A stretch of 64,000 nucleotides of DNA from an uncultured Flavobacteriaceae bacterium (GTDB lineage: Bacteria > Bacteroidota > Bacteroidia > Flavobacteriales > Flavobacteriaceae), in assembly GCA_947500445.1 (NCBI GenBank), contig CANMSB010000028.1, forward strand, positions 1 to 64,000, in the 5' to 3' direction. Below, piece by piece: positions 54,601 to 63,006 of the stretch; position 1 is the stretch's first letter, and each line of letters begins with the position of its first letter. A program made the position numbers and the translations under genes. The notes beneath the pieces are model-generated. The model had not been told where the DNA came from. It saw nothing but the letters and a program-made list of their open reading frames with translations, and searched no databases.

Positions 54601-55089
54601 CTTCCAAACTTCCTCTTTTTCCACTGCCAAGTCTTTCCAATCGTGTATGGTATCGTTGTTCAGGTCGGGCAACCATTCGTTTTCCAAACTTTTTTCCGAG
54701 GAAAAGGTTTCCCGTAAAAATGCCCTTCGTTCTTCAACCGATGTTAGGGCAATGGAAGGGGTCATCCACTGCTGGTATCCGCGGATGTCAAATTCCGAAT
54801 TTTTTTGTCGGTTCGTTCGCGTAAGGTACACCGCTCCCGCATCATCGATCTGCATGGCTATCGGATCCGGTGCCAGGGAATCGGAAGCCCATAGGGTAAG
54901 GGATAACCGTTCGTCCAACACCGCCGCAATACCTTCCCTAGCTTTTTTGGCCTTTACATGCCCCAAAAGCGAATCTTCTTGAATGGCCAAGGGGATTTCC
55001 TTGGGTTTGGCATCCCGTAGGTTACAGCCCATAGCAAAGGCAGCAAGGGCAATGGTGGTAAAAAGAAGGGGTCTGGTCGAAATTCGCAT
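51670..55089 (-). CDS. Propeller-HEAT-cytochrome c protein (PVC-type heme-binding CxxCH) lipoprotein
   Basis: A 1139-aa protein. The start is set at ATG 55089 (MRISTRPLLFTTIALAAFAMGC, a lipoprotein signal); the longer frame adds 49 irrelevant residues. The domain order is an N-terminal beta-propeller of the sorbosone/glucose dehydrogenase-like PVC group (about 60-490), roughly 11 HEAT-like repeats (about 510-960), and a C-terminal cytochrome c domain with CVRCHAVGG (heme Cys1014, Cys1017, His1018) and a likely distal Met near residue 1110 (SSMPAMGRL). Such proteins are probably membrane-anchored electron-transfer dehydrogenases acting on carbohydrates, but the substrate is unknown. Confidence 0.9.
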   Translation of the reverse strand: MRISTRPLLFTTIALAAFAMGCNLRDAKPKEIPLAIQEDSLLGHVKAKKAREGIAAVLDERLSLTLWASDSLAPDPIAMQIDDAGAVYLTRTNRQKNSEFDIRGYQQWMTPSIALTSVEERRAFLRETFSSEKSLENEWLPDLNNDTIHDWKDLAVEKEEVWKLQDTDGDGLADRSTRILEDFNEEVTDVAGALLLREDEVFVGVAPHMWRLQDTNADGVLDEKTAIAEGFAVHIGFSGHGMSGAVEGPDGKIYWGIGDIGANITTVDGATHAYPNQGVIVRCNPDGSDFEVYARGLRNTHEFVFDAYGNLISSDNDGDHAGESERLVHLVEGSDSGWRANWQYGKYTDPENNRYNVWMDEKMYIPRWEGQAAHIIPPIANFHNGPTGMAYNPGTALGSDWTDQFFLVEFVGDPGKSHIWSFDLKPKGASFELNNETDVLSGMLPTGIRFGPDGALYVADWINGWGTKNYGRVWKMDTKESHNDLKRERKETQRLMTLDYTEQDTDSLLSLLSYTDMRIRKKAQFELAKRTFWGYRALEDFLVEATDQMARIHAIWAIGQIAANDVEKAEPLLALLRDEDPEVIAQAAKVLGDVRYRPAISELLPLLTKQEPRIRFFAAQALGRMKSTEAVSPLLKVLETNADEDVYIRHAAVLALARIGEADPLIALRTNPNKSLRLGAILALRRMKHPAVAEFLNDTDEYLVTEAARAINDDLSIPEALPALAKILSRPEWKSEPLIRRAINAALRVGGDTEMDLVLRFAKNDSMSSVLRGEALAALGSWARPSLLDRVDGRYRGPIVRDSATIKAKMEKGIPEFLNDSNPDILIGTSKIIAALGIETHHSDLIVLLNRHQDPGVRSAVLETLAQLKYTDMEPLLNRGMADRSQAVRETAVGLLGSLEISKERLPQMVDALFKNGSAREQQRMLSVLGTMPLEKSGPVLHNLLRKANRNQVPAEVTLDLIEAVEATGDTALLADLQQLKGSGHSVEAYQETLHGGSWWPGYSVFTSNPTAQCVRCHAVGGAGGQVGPPLDNIGNLLTRKQLLEALIEPSARLAPGYGTISVTLKNGQEVTGILERETKEALIVRTSDAEPMEISHARIQKRENAPSSMPAMGRLISKRELRDLIHYLSSLREEEPSS

Positions 55090-55105
55090 GGTGCTTTGGG
55101 TTTTG

Positions 55106-55336
55106 TTATTCGGTTTCCCGAGCGATTTTAGAAACGGTTTCCAAGGCTTTTTCTTCTTGGTCGCGGTGCACAAGAAGTGTGATCTGGTCCAACATGGCAC
55201 TACTAAAACCGGCCAGGCGTGCCGATTCGGCCTCATCTTTTACGATGGCGTCGATACCGATTTTTTGAAGTTCTCCCAAGATTCGTTTTCCCAATAGGTT
55301 ATTTCCGCTGAATATTTGTACAAAGGTTTCGTCCAT
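55106..55336 (-). CDS. DUF2007 family small protein
   Basis: A 76-aa protein with the DUF2007 pattern: VQIFSGNNLLGKRILGELQKIGIDAIVKDE, then LLVHRDQEEKALETVSKI. Thought to be a small signal-transducing or metal-related domain; function unknown. It lies 16 bases upstream of the large propeller gene on the same strand, so they may be co-transcribed. Confidence 0.87.
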   Translation of the reverse strand: MDETFVQIFSGNNLLGKRILGELQKIGIDAIVKDEAESARLAGFSSAMLDQITLLVHRDQEEKALETVSKIARETE

Positions 55337-55498
55337 AGTTTTTGTATTGAAAAAGTTTAAACCCCTTTATTGTGTTATTGATACTATTTCAAGCTTAACG
55401 TGCCAAAAGATATTGATTTCTACAGTTTTCAAGTGGTACAAAAAACGTTTTTACCTCCGTTTTTTGTCTTTTTTGGGATACTTTTAGCGAATACCACT

Positions 55499-57691
55499 TC
55501 ATTTAAAGACCCGCGTGCATTTTTCGATATGGGCATTGAATTTTTGAAGTGTTTTTGCCAGAACACTAATTTGTGCCCGCGCTTCGTCCCAATGCTCCTC
55601 TTCAATAGCTTCCCGTACTCCCGGTAGTGTTTTTACCCCGTAACCGGTATAAAATCCTGGGGCATAAATTTGATGTTTGTACCAAGGTCGTCGTGGTAGT
55701 CCTTGGTCGGAGGTCAGTGCCTGTTCCGCAAGTAACAATTGTCCGTTCAGTTTGCGTTTTTGTTTTTTGTCAAGTATGGTGATATCGATAGCGGTCAGGG
55801 TGGCAATACTCTTTTTTAAAGCTTCCAGTTCTTTTTGTATCGGACCAAAATCCAGATCGGGGACCACTTCTTTCTTTTTGGGTCTCACAAAGGTTTTTTT
55901 AGGATCGGCGGCCAACTCAAAGGCATGTTCCGAAACCAGGAAATTGTATTGTTCCACTTCCTTTTTTAAGGTAGTACATGATTTTACGATGTTCTCCAAA
56001 TAACCGTTTACTGTCTCGTACCATGGTGCGAACGCAAAAGGTAAAATATCGGCATTGGCCATACGCATGGTAATTCTGCCTGCGGTGTTCGCCAGTGCTA
56101 CCCCATAAGCAAATTCCGGATCTTTAAATCGTACATAATGCGGATAGGTGTCATAAATGGTATGGTATTCCCCTCCGGCATTTTCACCACCGTACCCTAG
56201 GTTGATGGACGCTATGCCCGCATGTTGTATGAAGGGGGTATAATCCGATCCCGATCCAAGGGCGTATAAACGAAATCCCGGTTTACGCCCTTTTACCAAG
56301 TTTAATGCTTTTTTGCGTTGCCCGACCGAAACGCCCGTCTGCGGATCTTTCACCACATTTGCCACCTCACCGACCATTTGTTGTAAGGAGTGCGACCCTC
56401 CTGCGTTGAGGAACCCGCGACCATTGCTATCGGAATTGATATAGGCGACTACTTTTTGTTGTAACATTTGCTTATGGTCCTCTACCCATTCCGTGGAGCC
56501 GATGAGCCCCGGCTCCTCGGCATCCCAAGCACAATATACTACCGTTCGTTTTGGCGTATTGCCATTTTTGGCCAGTTCGCCCAAAGCGCGTGCCTCTTCC
56601 ATTAGGGCGACCATTCCGCTGACCGGATCATTGGCGCCATGTACCCAAGCATCGTGATGGTTCCCCCGCATGACCCACTGGTCGGGAAATTGACTTCCCT
56701 TTAGCGTGGCGATGACGTTATGGGCCGGTATTATGCTCCAGTTAAATTCCAAGGTCAGGTTCACTTTGGCAGGTCCCGGACCTACATGATAGGTAATGGG
56801 AAGGCCTCCCGACCAACTTTTTGGCACTACCGGACCCTCCAAAGCGGTCAATAAGGGGAGCGCATCTTCGTAAGAAATGGGCAATACCGGAATTTTGGTA
56901 ATGGTCGGCGCTTCTTTGCGATCTAGCCGTTCCGCATTTTTTGTGGCCGCATAGCCCGGTGTCAGAACATCGCCGGGGTAAGTGGGCATGTCCATGACCG
57001 ATCCCCGCTGTACCCCGGTCTTATTTTTAAAGGGGCCTTTTGGGTATACATCGCCACGTACATAGCCATCGTCCTTGGGATCGGAGTAAATGAGACAGCC
57101 GATAGCACCTTTTTCAGCGGCCAGTTTTGGTTTGATTCCCCGCCACGAACCCTGATATTTTGCAATGACAATTTTTCCTTTCACATCGATTCCCAGTTTT
57201 TCCAAGGTTTCATAATCTTCGGGGATACCGTAATTTACAAAGACCAGATCCGCGGTGACATCACCATCCGTGGAGAAGGCATTATAACTGGGCAACAGTG
57301 CATCACCTTGCCCGGTATAGGGGTCTCCCGCTACCGGTACGGCCGTCAATTTGGCGGTGTAAGGTGTTGGTTCCGTCATTCGCACCGAGCGGCGTTTTGG
57401 ATAGGGGAATAAAATATGATAGGTTTCAATTTTGGTGTCATACCCCCAGGCCGTAAATTGCTTTTTTAACCATTCGGCGTTTTTGCGACCGTATTCCGTA
57501 CCGACCCAATGTGGCTCGGCAGCCATTTTTTGCATCCAAAGGTCCAGATTTTCCGGGTTCAATTGTGCCTCAAAAGCAGCTTCGAGCTGTAACTGTTTTT
57601 GGGAGGTTTCGGGCGTAAACCCGGTAAGGGTACCTTGCGCGTTCAAGGAAATGGCAAGTCCTATAAAAAAAAGAAAGCTAATACGGGTCAT
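55499..57691 (-). CDS. M28 family zinc peptidase (glutamate carboxypeptidase II-like)
   Basis: A 730-aa exported peptidase. It has a signal peptide (MTRISFLFFIGLAISLNAQ), a PA-type insert (about 110-290), the M28 catalytic domain with zinc ligands in NHHDAWVHGANDP, the catalytic pair Glu-Glu in WDAEEPGLIGS and the final His in GEYHTIYDTYPHY, and a C-terminal transferrin-receptor-like helical dimerisation domain (about 600-725). This matches the GCPII/PSMA architecture. It probably removes C-terminal glutamate-like residues from peptides in the periplasm. Confidence 0.93.
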   Translation of the reverse strand: MTRISFLFFIGLAISLNAQGTLTGFTPETSQKQLQLEAAFEAQLNPENLDLWMQKMAAEPHWVGTEYGRKNAEWLKKQFTAWGYDTKIETYHILFPYPKRRSVRMTEPTPYTAKLTAVPVAGDPYTGQGDALLPSYNAFSTDGDVTADLVFVNYGIPEDYETLEKLGIDVKGKIVIAKYQGSWRGIKPKLAAEKGAIGCLIYSDPKDDGYVRGDVYPKGPFKNKTGVQRGSVMDMPTYPGDVLTPGYAATKNAERLDRKEAPTITKIPVLPISYEDALPLLTALEGPVVPKSWSGGLPITYHVGPGPAKVNLTLEFNWSIIPAHNVIATLKGSQFPDQWVMRGNHHDAWVHGANDPVSGMVALMEEARALGELAKNGNTPKRTVVYCAWDAEEPGLIGSTEWVEDHKQMLQQKVVAYINSDSNGRGFLNAGGSHSLQQMVGEVANVVKDPQTGVSVGQRKKALNLVKGRKPGFRLYALGSGSDYTPFIQHAGIASINLGYGGENAGGEYHTIYDTYPHYVRFKDPEFAYGVALANTAGRITMRMANADILPFAFAPWYETVNGYLENIVKSCTTLKKEVEQYNFLVSEHAFELAADPKKTFVRPKKKEVVPDLDFGPIQKELEALKKSIATLTAIDITILDKKQKRKLNGQLLLAEQALTSDQGLPRRPWYKHQIYAPGFYTGYGVKTLPGVREAIEEEHWDEARAQISVLAKTLQKFNAHIEKCTRVFK

Positions 57692-58136
57692 AATGGTGGT
57701 TTTAAGCGTGAAGGGGTTTCAACGTTTTCTTTTACTTACTCCCCAAGGCATCGGGGTTCCAATTTGAGCGCTTCGTTTGCCATTTTAGAATACCGTGGCT
57801 AGGGCTATGATGTTAAAAAAGATTTCATCAACGCCTAAAAATCTTCATTTTTGGTTCCAAACTAAAAGCGTAACCTCCTTCGGTTAACAAGGTACTTCTT
57901 TTTTAGATTTTGCCACTGTTTTCTAAAGTAGAATCCCCGAGCAAGCTGCTTTAAACAGTTGTTTCCGAGCTAGTATTTTCGTAAATAATTGCATAGAGAC
58001 AAAGTGATTTTGGGGACATCACCACATGCTCGATCACTGATGTCTAATTTTTATTGAAAAAAAGAGCGATTTTTTGTAACCTATTCCAATCATCACCACT
58101 CTAAAACGAGAACAATACTTTTTTAAAATCAATAGC
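57692..58136. other. Intergenic region between divergent peptidase and serine hydrolase genes
   Basis: 445 bases without a gene. Near 57777-57815 the sequence CCATTTTAGAATACCGTGGC and the following GGCTATGATG recall the left part and the GCTAAGGCTATGC block of the MITE-like family, so this may be an old, decayed copy. No -7 consensus is seen for either flanking gene. Confidence 0.4.
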
Positions 58137-59489
58137 ATGAATACCAATAGGAAACTTTTTTTACTACTTTTTTTAGGGATACAGATCGGTACGGCCCAAA
58201 CCCCGGCCTTGGAACAAACCTTTGATACATTGGTAAACCCCTTGTATGAAGAAAATGGTCCGGGCCTGGTGGTATTGGTGGCCAAAGAAGATGTTATCCA
58301 CTACAGAAAGGCTTTCGGAATGGCCGATTTGGAATTGCAGGTGCCCATGCGCACCGACCATGTTTTTGAAATTGGCTCGATGACCAAGCAGTTTACGGCG
58401 GTATGTCTGCTCATGTTGAAAGAACAGGGGAAGTTGACCCTTGATGATACCATTGGCATGTATCTGCCCGATTATCCCCTAGCAGGAAGAAAGGTAACGC
58501 TTCATCAATTGTTGAACCATACCTCGGGAATCAAAAGTTACACGGAAATGCCGGGTTTGAACGTTTTTGCGCGGCAAGATAAAACGCCCACGGAGTTGAT
58601 CGATCATTTTAAAAATGAACCTATGGATTTTGAGCCCGGAACCCAATGGCATTACAGCAATTCAGGTTATGTGATTTTGGGTTTCATCATTGAAAAGGTT
58701 TCGGGAATGGCGTATGCCGATTTTGTAAGGCAACATATTTTTGAACCGCTGGGAATGCATCGTTCCTATTATGGCAGTAAAACGGAGCTGATACCAAATC
58801 GGGCCAGTGGATACATGCCAACGAAAAATGGGTACCGCAATGCGGATTATTTGAGCATGAGCTTACCCTATGCCGCGGGATCTTTAATGTCTTGTGTTGA
58901 TGATATGTTTTTATGGTTCCAGGCCATTCGCAAGAATACGTTGATTACCACTGAAAGTAAGGCTTTGGCCTTCGCCGATACCGTTTTGCCCAACGGAAAA
59001 TCTACCCATTATGGTTATGGATGGCAACGCAACGAAATACTGGGAACACCGACCGTAGAGCATGGTGGCGGTATTTTTGGGTACGTGGCACAAGGGGTTT
59101 ATGTACCTGAATCGGAAATTTACGTGGTGGTACTGACCAACCGGAACGGCAACTCCCCTCAAAATACAGCTATTCGTTTGGCGGCCCATGCCATGGGAAC
59201 CCCGTTTCCCAAATCGGGGCAAGGGATTTCCCTAAAGAAAAAACAGCTCCAACGTTGGACGGGAACATATGTTTTTGACGAGGGCGTTCCCCATACCATC
59301 ACCATGGTGGACGGTTCATTATACCGCACGGTGGAAGGGGAAAAGCCAAGTCCCTTGTTCCCCATATCGCAACATGAGTTTTACCGGAAAAATACGTTTG
59401 ATCGGTATGTGTTCGAGAAGGGCGATGGGGTGAAAACGGTGCGCTTTTCCCAGCGGATAGTAAAGAAAACGGGGGCTGTGGTCAATTGA
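58137..59489 (+). CDS. Serine hydrolase (class C beta-lactamase fold), secreted
   Basis: A 450-aa secreted hydrolase with a signal peptide (MNTNRKLFLLLFLGIQIGTAQ). The catalytic motifs are complete: S81-M-T-K84 (SxxK), Y173-S-N175 and H309-G-G (H/KTG-like). A C-terminal DUF3471-like region (from about 355, LKKKQLQRWTGTYVFDEG) follows, as in many PBP4*/EstB relatives. Probably an esterase or D-amino peptidase. Confidence 0.9.
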   Translation: MNTNRKLFLLLFLGIQIGTAQTPALEQTFDTLVNPLYEENGPGLVVLVAKEDVIHYRKAFGMADLELQVPMRTDHVFEIGSMTKQFTAVCLLMLKEQGKLTLDDTIGMYLPDYPLAGRKVTLHQLLNHTSGIKSYTEMPGLNVFARQDKTPTELIDHFKNEPMDFEPGTQWHYSNSGYVILGFIIEKVSGMAYADFVRQHIFEPLGMHRSYYGSKTELIPNRASGYMPTKNGYRNADYLSMSLPYAAGSLMSCVDDMFLWFQAIRKNTLITTESKALAFADTVLPNGKSTHYGYGWQRNEILGTPTVEHGGGIFGYVAQGVYVPESEIYVVVLTNRNGNSPQNTAIRLAAHAMGTPFPKSGQGISLKKKQLQRWTGTYVFDEGVPHTITMVDGSLYRTVEGEKPSPLFPISQHEFYRKNTFDRYVFEKGDGVKTVRFSQRIVKKTGAVVN

Positions 59490-59492
59490 GCC

Positions 59493-59930
59493 TTATGTCT
59501 TCCTCTTTTCCAGTTTTATGAGGTTGGAATGCCCTTTTGCAATCATTCTGGTGCGCTCTTTATTCCATATTTCGCAAGAGGTGTTGATGATTTGGTTCCC
59601 ATTTTTTACAATGCTTGCCCTGGCGATAATGGTGTCGCCTATTTTGCCCGCTGCAAAATAATCAACGGCCAAGTTTACCGTTGTGTACCAATGTTCCTTT
59701 CCCAAGGAAAACACTGCGGCCCCGACAGCGTCGTCAATAATGGCTGCAGTGGTGCCTCCATGAAGGATGCCCATTGGATTGGTCATTTCTTCCCGGATTT
59801 CATAAGAGAATTCCAAAACGCCCTCTTCGGCAAGCAATAGGGTAGGGTTCAACCAACGCATCAAGGGCGACATGGATGTTGTGGAATCTTTACCGATCAA
59901 CGATTTGAACAGTTGTAGCGCTTTGTTCAT
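59493..59930 (-). CDS. PaaI family thioesterase (hotdog fold)
   Basis: A 145-aa hotdog thioesterase. It has GILHGGTTAAIIDDAVGAAVFS, the PaaI/ThiE-type catalytic HGG...D stretch, and VNLAVDYFAAGKIGDTIIARASIVKNG. It hydrolyses acyl- or phenylacetyl-CoA-type thioesters in relatives. Its 3' end lies 4 bases from the 3' end of the convergent serine hydrolase. Confidence 0.92.
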   Translation of the reverse strand: MNKALQLFKSLIGKDSTTSMSPLMRWLNPTLLLAEEGVLEFSYEIREEMTNPMGILHGGTTAAIIDDAVGAAVFSLGKEHWYTTVNLAVDYFAAGKIGDTIIARASIVKNGNQIINTSCEIWNKERTRMIAKGHSNLIKLEKRKT

Positions 59931-60153
59931 GTAAACTATTTTTTAGCGGGTAAAAGTAACCAATTATACCCAATTCCATTGGGAAGCTATGAGGAACGGA
60001 CATGAAGAATGTATGGGGGTTTTGATAGTCGTACATCCGTTAAAAAAAGTGCCGTGGCCCTCCATTTTTATGTTAAAACGCTCATAAACCCAAAGGTGCC
60101 CGCGCAACCGATGAAGGAAGCCGTTATCTTATTACCAAACGCTTACATTATGG

Positions 60154-60238
60154 AATGAGCCATAACAATTCTTGATACCAACCGAAATGATTATTGGCGA
60201 ATTACATCTGACAATTAAAAAACAATAAATATTAACAG
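60154..60238 (+). promoter_or_regulatory. Shared leader element, copy 2 (upstream of lipoprotein gene)
   Basis: The core 60154-60212 is identical over 59 bp to 5581-5639 (opposite strand). The following A-rich stretch up to the ATG differs at a few places. Nested complementary pairs AATTC (60167-60171)/GAATT (60199-60203) and CCAA (60178-60181)/TTGG (60194-60197) could form a stem-loop in RNA. The rest of the gene-free region 59931-60153 shows nothing recognisable. Confidence 0.6.
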
Positions 60239-60688
60239 ATGAAACGTCTCCTATCTTTTTGTATGCTTACCGTACTGATCTCCTGTTCAACATCGGAAAA
60301 ATCCGGTAAAACCATTTCGATTCCCGCAAAGGGAAAAGATTTGCCCCAAAAATGGAAACTGACCGCGATGACCGGGATGATTGCCAATGTGCCTCCGATC
60401 AGCGGGAACGATATGGAATACCAAGAAGTTTTGTTGCTGCATTCCGATAGTACCTTTACCAAAACTAGAGAGCGGGACGGAAACATCATGGAAAGCTCCG
60501 GAGGTTTTGAAATTGTGGCCGAAACGGATGGCGATTATTTGGTATTATCGTATCCCGAAAAAAATGAACTGGTCGGTAACTGCTCCAATGAACCGAAAGA
60601 ATGGTTCCGTTTTGATTCGGAAACGCAACTGGTGGGTACTTGGTGGGCCTGTGATGGTCCTGGACTCTTTTTTGAGCGTCAGGACTGA
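60239..60688 (+). CDS. Small lipoprotein of unknown function (lipocalin-like size)
   Basis: A 149-aa lipoprotein with the signal MKRLLSFCMLTVLISC. The mature part is strand-rich and begins with KWKLTAMTGMIANVPP, a pattern seen in the small lipocalin-like or META-type lipoproteins of Bacteroidota, with a central FTKTRERDGNIMESSGGF. I cannot name a family with confidence. Its leader is shared with the MOSC gene at 5551. Confidence 0.75.
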   Translation: MKRLLSFCMLTVLISCSTSEKSGKTISIPAKGKDLPQKWKLTAMTGMIANVPPISGNDMEYQEVLLLHSDSTFTKTRERDGNIMESSGGFEIVAETDGDYLVLSYPEKNELVGNCSNEPKEWFRFDSETQLVGTWWACDGPGLFFERQD

Positions 60689-60898
60689 TTTTCTGGTCGG
60701 TGCGGATTGAAAAACTATGGCCTTGGTAAAACGTTGAAGATAGAGGTTGGAGACCGCTAGGTTTTTTCGGGATCCTTTTCAATATCCTCCTTTTTATTCG
60801 GTTCGATAGACCGATAGATTTTCAGGATAAATTGTTATCGGCCAAAAATTTGCTCCTATAGCACGTTTTAAACTTCGGGAGTATGTTGGCGATTTTTT

Positions 60899-61738
60899 TT
60901 AGTATTTTTTTGTGGAGCCCGCGTATTCCTTAGGTAAATCGTACCGCTTAAATTCCAAACTTTTGGCTTGCAAATATTCCCAAATCAGGATGTTATTCTC
61001 AGCTTGTGAAAGCGCCGAAAATCCCTCTTGCGAAATACAAAACGTAAGAAACGCATCCACATCCGATTCCGCAATTCCCAAGCCGTCCGAGATGGTTTTC
61101 TTTGAAAACTTTGCAATGATTTCTTTTTCCAATCGTAAATCGGCATCCCGGGCGACCCTTGCTTCCAACAATCCGGTCCTTCCGGAAAGACGGTTCAATA
61201 ATTTATGGGTATTGATGGTCAGGGCAATACCGTAGTAACGAACATACTTTCCTCTATCGGCCTCTATGAGCAATCGTTCGCCATAGGTCATCGGAACTAC
61301 GTCGGCCTTTGGCAGGCCCAATGCTTTTGCGTTAAGGGTAGGGGCTAGATCTAGCCGTTTTAAATCCTGTGCTATCTTACCGCTTAAATTATAGGGGGTG
61401 ACAACTACTTCGGATAAGTTGATTACATCTTCGATAAGTGTTACCTGCAGCGAATCCTTGCCCAACATGGATGTGGTTACCACAATTTCCTTGGTGCGGA
61501 ACTGTACGGCCGAAAATCGAATCGAATCCCTCAGTTTGGCCTCGAGGGTGAACCGGCCCAGGGAATCCGTGATGGTCGACCTTTTGGAATTTAGGTTAAC
61601 GACCAATACGTTGGAAATGTCGTTGTTGCGATTTTGAACGCTACCGCTTACTTTATTTTCTTGACCAAAACTGAGATCTGGGTCTAGAAAAACAAGCAAA
61701 ACACAGCACACTCCCAAAAAGGACGTTGATTTTGACAC
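60899..61738 (-). CDS. Carboxypeptidase-regulatory-like domain protein, secreted
   Basis: A 279-aa protein with a signal peptide (MSKSTSFLGVCCVLLVFLDPDLSFGQ). A CarboxypepD-regulatory-like domain follows (about 27-110: VSGSVQNRNNDISNVLVVNLN, STITDSLGRFTLEAKLRDSIRFSAVQF), ending LSEVVVTPYNLSG as in TonB-receptor leaders. About 160 residues of unknown helical character follow (LSQAENNILIWEYLQAKSLEFKRYDLPKEY). Possibly a surface or periplasmic partner of polysaccharide-uptake systems, but no SusCD genes are nearby. Confidence 0.8.
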   Translation of the reverse strand: MSKSTSFLGVCCVLLVFLDPDLSFGQENKVSGSVQNRNNDISNVLVVNLNSKRSTITDSLGRFTLEAKLRDSIRFSAVQFRTKEIVVTTSMLGKDSLQVTLIEDVINLSEVVVTPYNLSGKIAQDLKRLDLAPTLNAKALGLPKADVVPMTYGERLLIEADRGKYVRYYGIALTINTHKLLNRLSGRTGLLEARVARDADLRLEKEIIAKFSKKTISDGLGIAESDVDAFLTFCISQEGFSALSQAENNILIWEYLQAKSLEFKRYDLPKEYAGSTKKY

Positions 61739-62055
61739 GTTTCAAATGGTATGGTGTCAGAAAAATATAAAACCTTTTTTGCTTAGGAACATGGCCGTTT
61801 AATAAACCTTTGTTAATTCGTAGTGGTTTGCCAGGTATAACTTTAATACCTAACCATTGAATCACTAGTGCAATATATAGGGATATGGACCATGCTATTC
61901 CCCTCGGTGTAGTGAGAATCTCCTTTTGCTGTCGAACTCGTATAGATTTTCGCTTTTGATCACGTCAAAATGGGTTTTGATGTAACTTGGAGAGCAAAGT
62001 AATTGTTTGATGTATTGCTATTTTGGTTGCGGGATTTGTTCCCGTCGTTTTTCGG
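61739..62055. other. Intergenic region upstream of the 61738 gene
   Basis: 317 bases without a gene. It shows a small dyad GGTAT-AACTTTA-ATACC near 61834 and, next to the 61738 start, TTTCAAATGGTATGG, which resembles a MITE family end. No terminator is evident for either neighbouring gene. Confidence 0.4.
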
Positions 62056-62730
62056 TTACTCGATGATATAGGCTTTACCTCCAATGAACAACATATCGGT
62101 ATCGATCACATTGTCTCCTTGGGCGCCAATGGCAAAGGACAGTTTGGTCGTACGTCCGTCATTATACCGGAAACTAATGGTGTGTCCCTCAATTTTGTAG
62201 GTACCGCTATCGGAGTCGTTTTTCCAAGCATCCGACCCTGCCGTAAGTATTCCGTTATTTTCGGAATGGGTAAAACGAGTGTCGTCCAAGAAGGTTAGTT
62301 CCGAATCGAATAGGGCCAGAAGACCGTTTCCAAAATCGCCTCCGGAAATTTTTTCATAGGTTCCCCGTAATGATAGGGATTCCTCGAAGGGAAAGGCGGG
62401 AAACCAATTTTTTGCATTTAGATCATAGGCGTTCGTTTTGCCATCGTTAGCGGTTAACATATAACGCTCTCCGGTTTTTTTCCACCTTCCCCAACGCTCC
62501 GCTTCCTTTTCCTTGGAACTGATAAGGTCCAGTTCCGCAATAGGAGTGGTGTTTACTTTATAATAGTCCCCGTTACCGAAGAGTACGAGTGGTTTAAAGC
62601 TTATGGCCCCGGGATAGGCGCCGACCGCCCTAAAGTACCAACCTTCAACCTTAGTTTTATCGGCATCTTTCTGGGAAAATACCGTACCGGCAACTGTCAA
62701 ACAACAAAGCAATAAGCAAATTCGTTTCAT
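62056..62730 (-). CDS. Secreted protein of unknown function
   Basis: A 224-aa protein with a signal peptide (MKRICLLLCCLTVAGTVFSQ). The mature part is beta-strand-rich: VEGWYFRAVGAYPGAISFKP..., RWGRWKKTGERYMLTANDG, GTYKIEGHTISFRYNDGRTTKLSFAIGAQGDNVIDTDMLFIGG. The ending resembles the GTY..dG..I.l.y.dG...... F phrasing of lipocalin-like or META domains. I do not recognise a family. No promoter consensus is seen upstream. Confidence 0.78.
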   Translation of the reverse strand: MKRICLLLCCLTVAGTVFSQKDADKTKVEGWYFRAVGAYPGAISFKPLVLFGNGDYYKVNTTPIAELDLISSKEKEAERWGRWKKTGERYMLTANDGKTNAYDLNAKNWFPAFPFEESLSLRGTYEKISGGDFGNGLLALFDSELTFLDDTRFTHSENNGILTAGSDAWKNDSDSGTYKIEGHTISFRYNDGRTTKLSFAIGAQGDNVIDTDMLFIGGKAYIIE

Positions 62731-63006
62731 AGGTGATGCTTTTTTTTAATAGGGGTTACAACGTGCTATCTGAAATTGGCCCAACCCCATACGCATAAAA
62801 AGATACCAAATTTTGCTGAACGGAACCAGGTCGAAATGAAATTTTGATCTGGCATTTGGACTTTAAAAAATAACTCTTTGGAAGCCATTGGCATCGGATA
62901 CAACCCGCAGTGGGGGGTGTATCGCTTTTCTTACACCATTTTATCGCCAAGAATTAGGTGTGCCGGATTTCGATACACTACAGGGGTTTACGCGTAGTAG
63001 ATTTTC

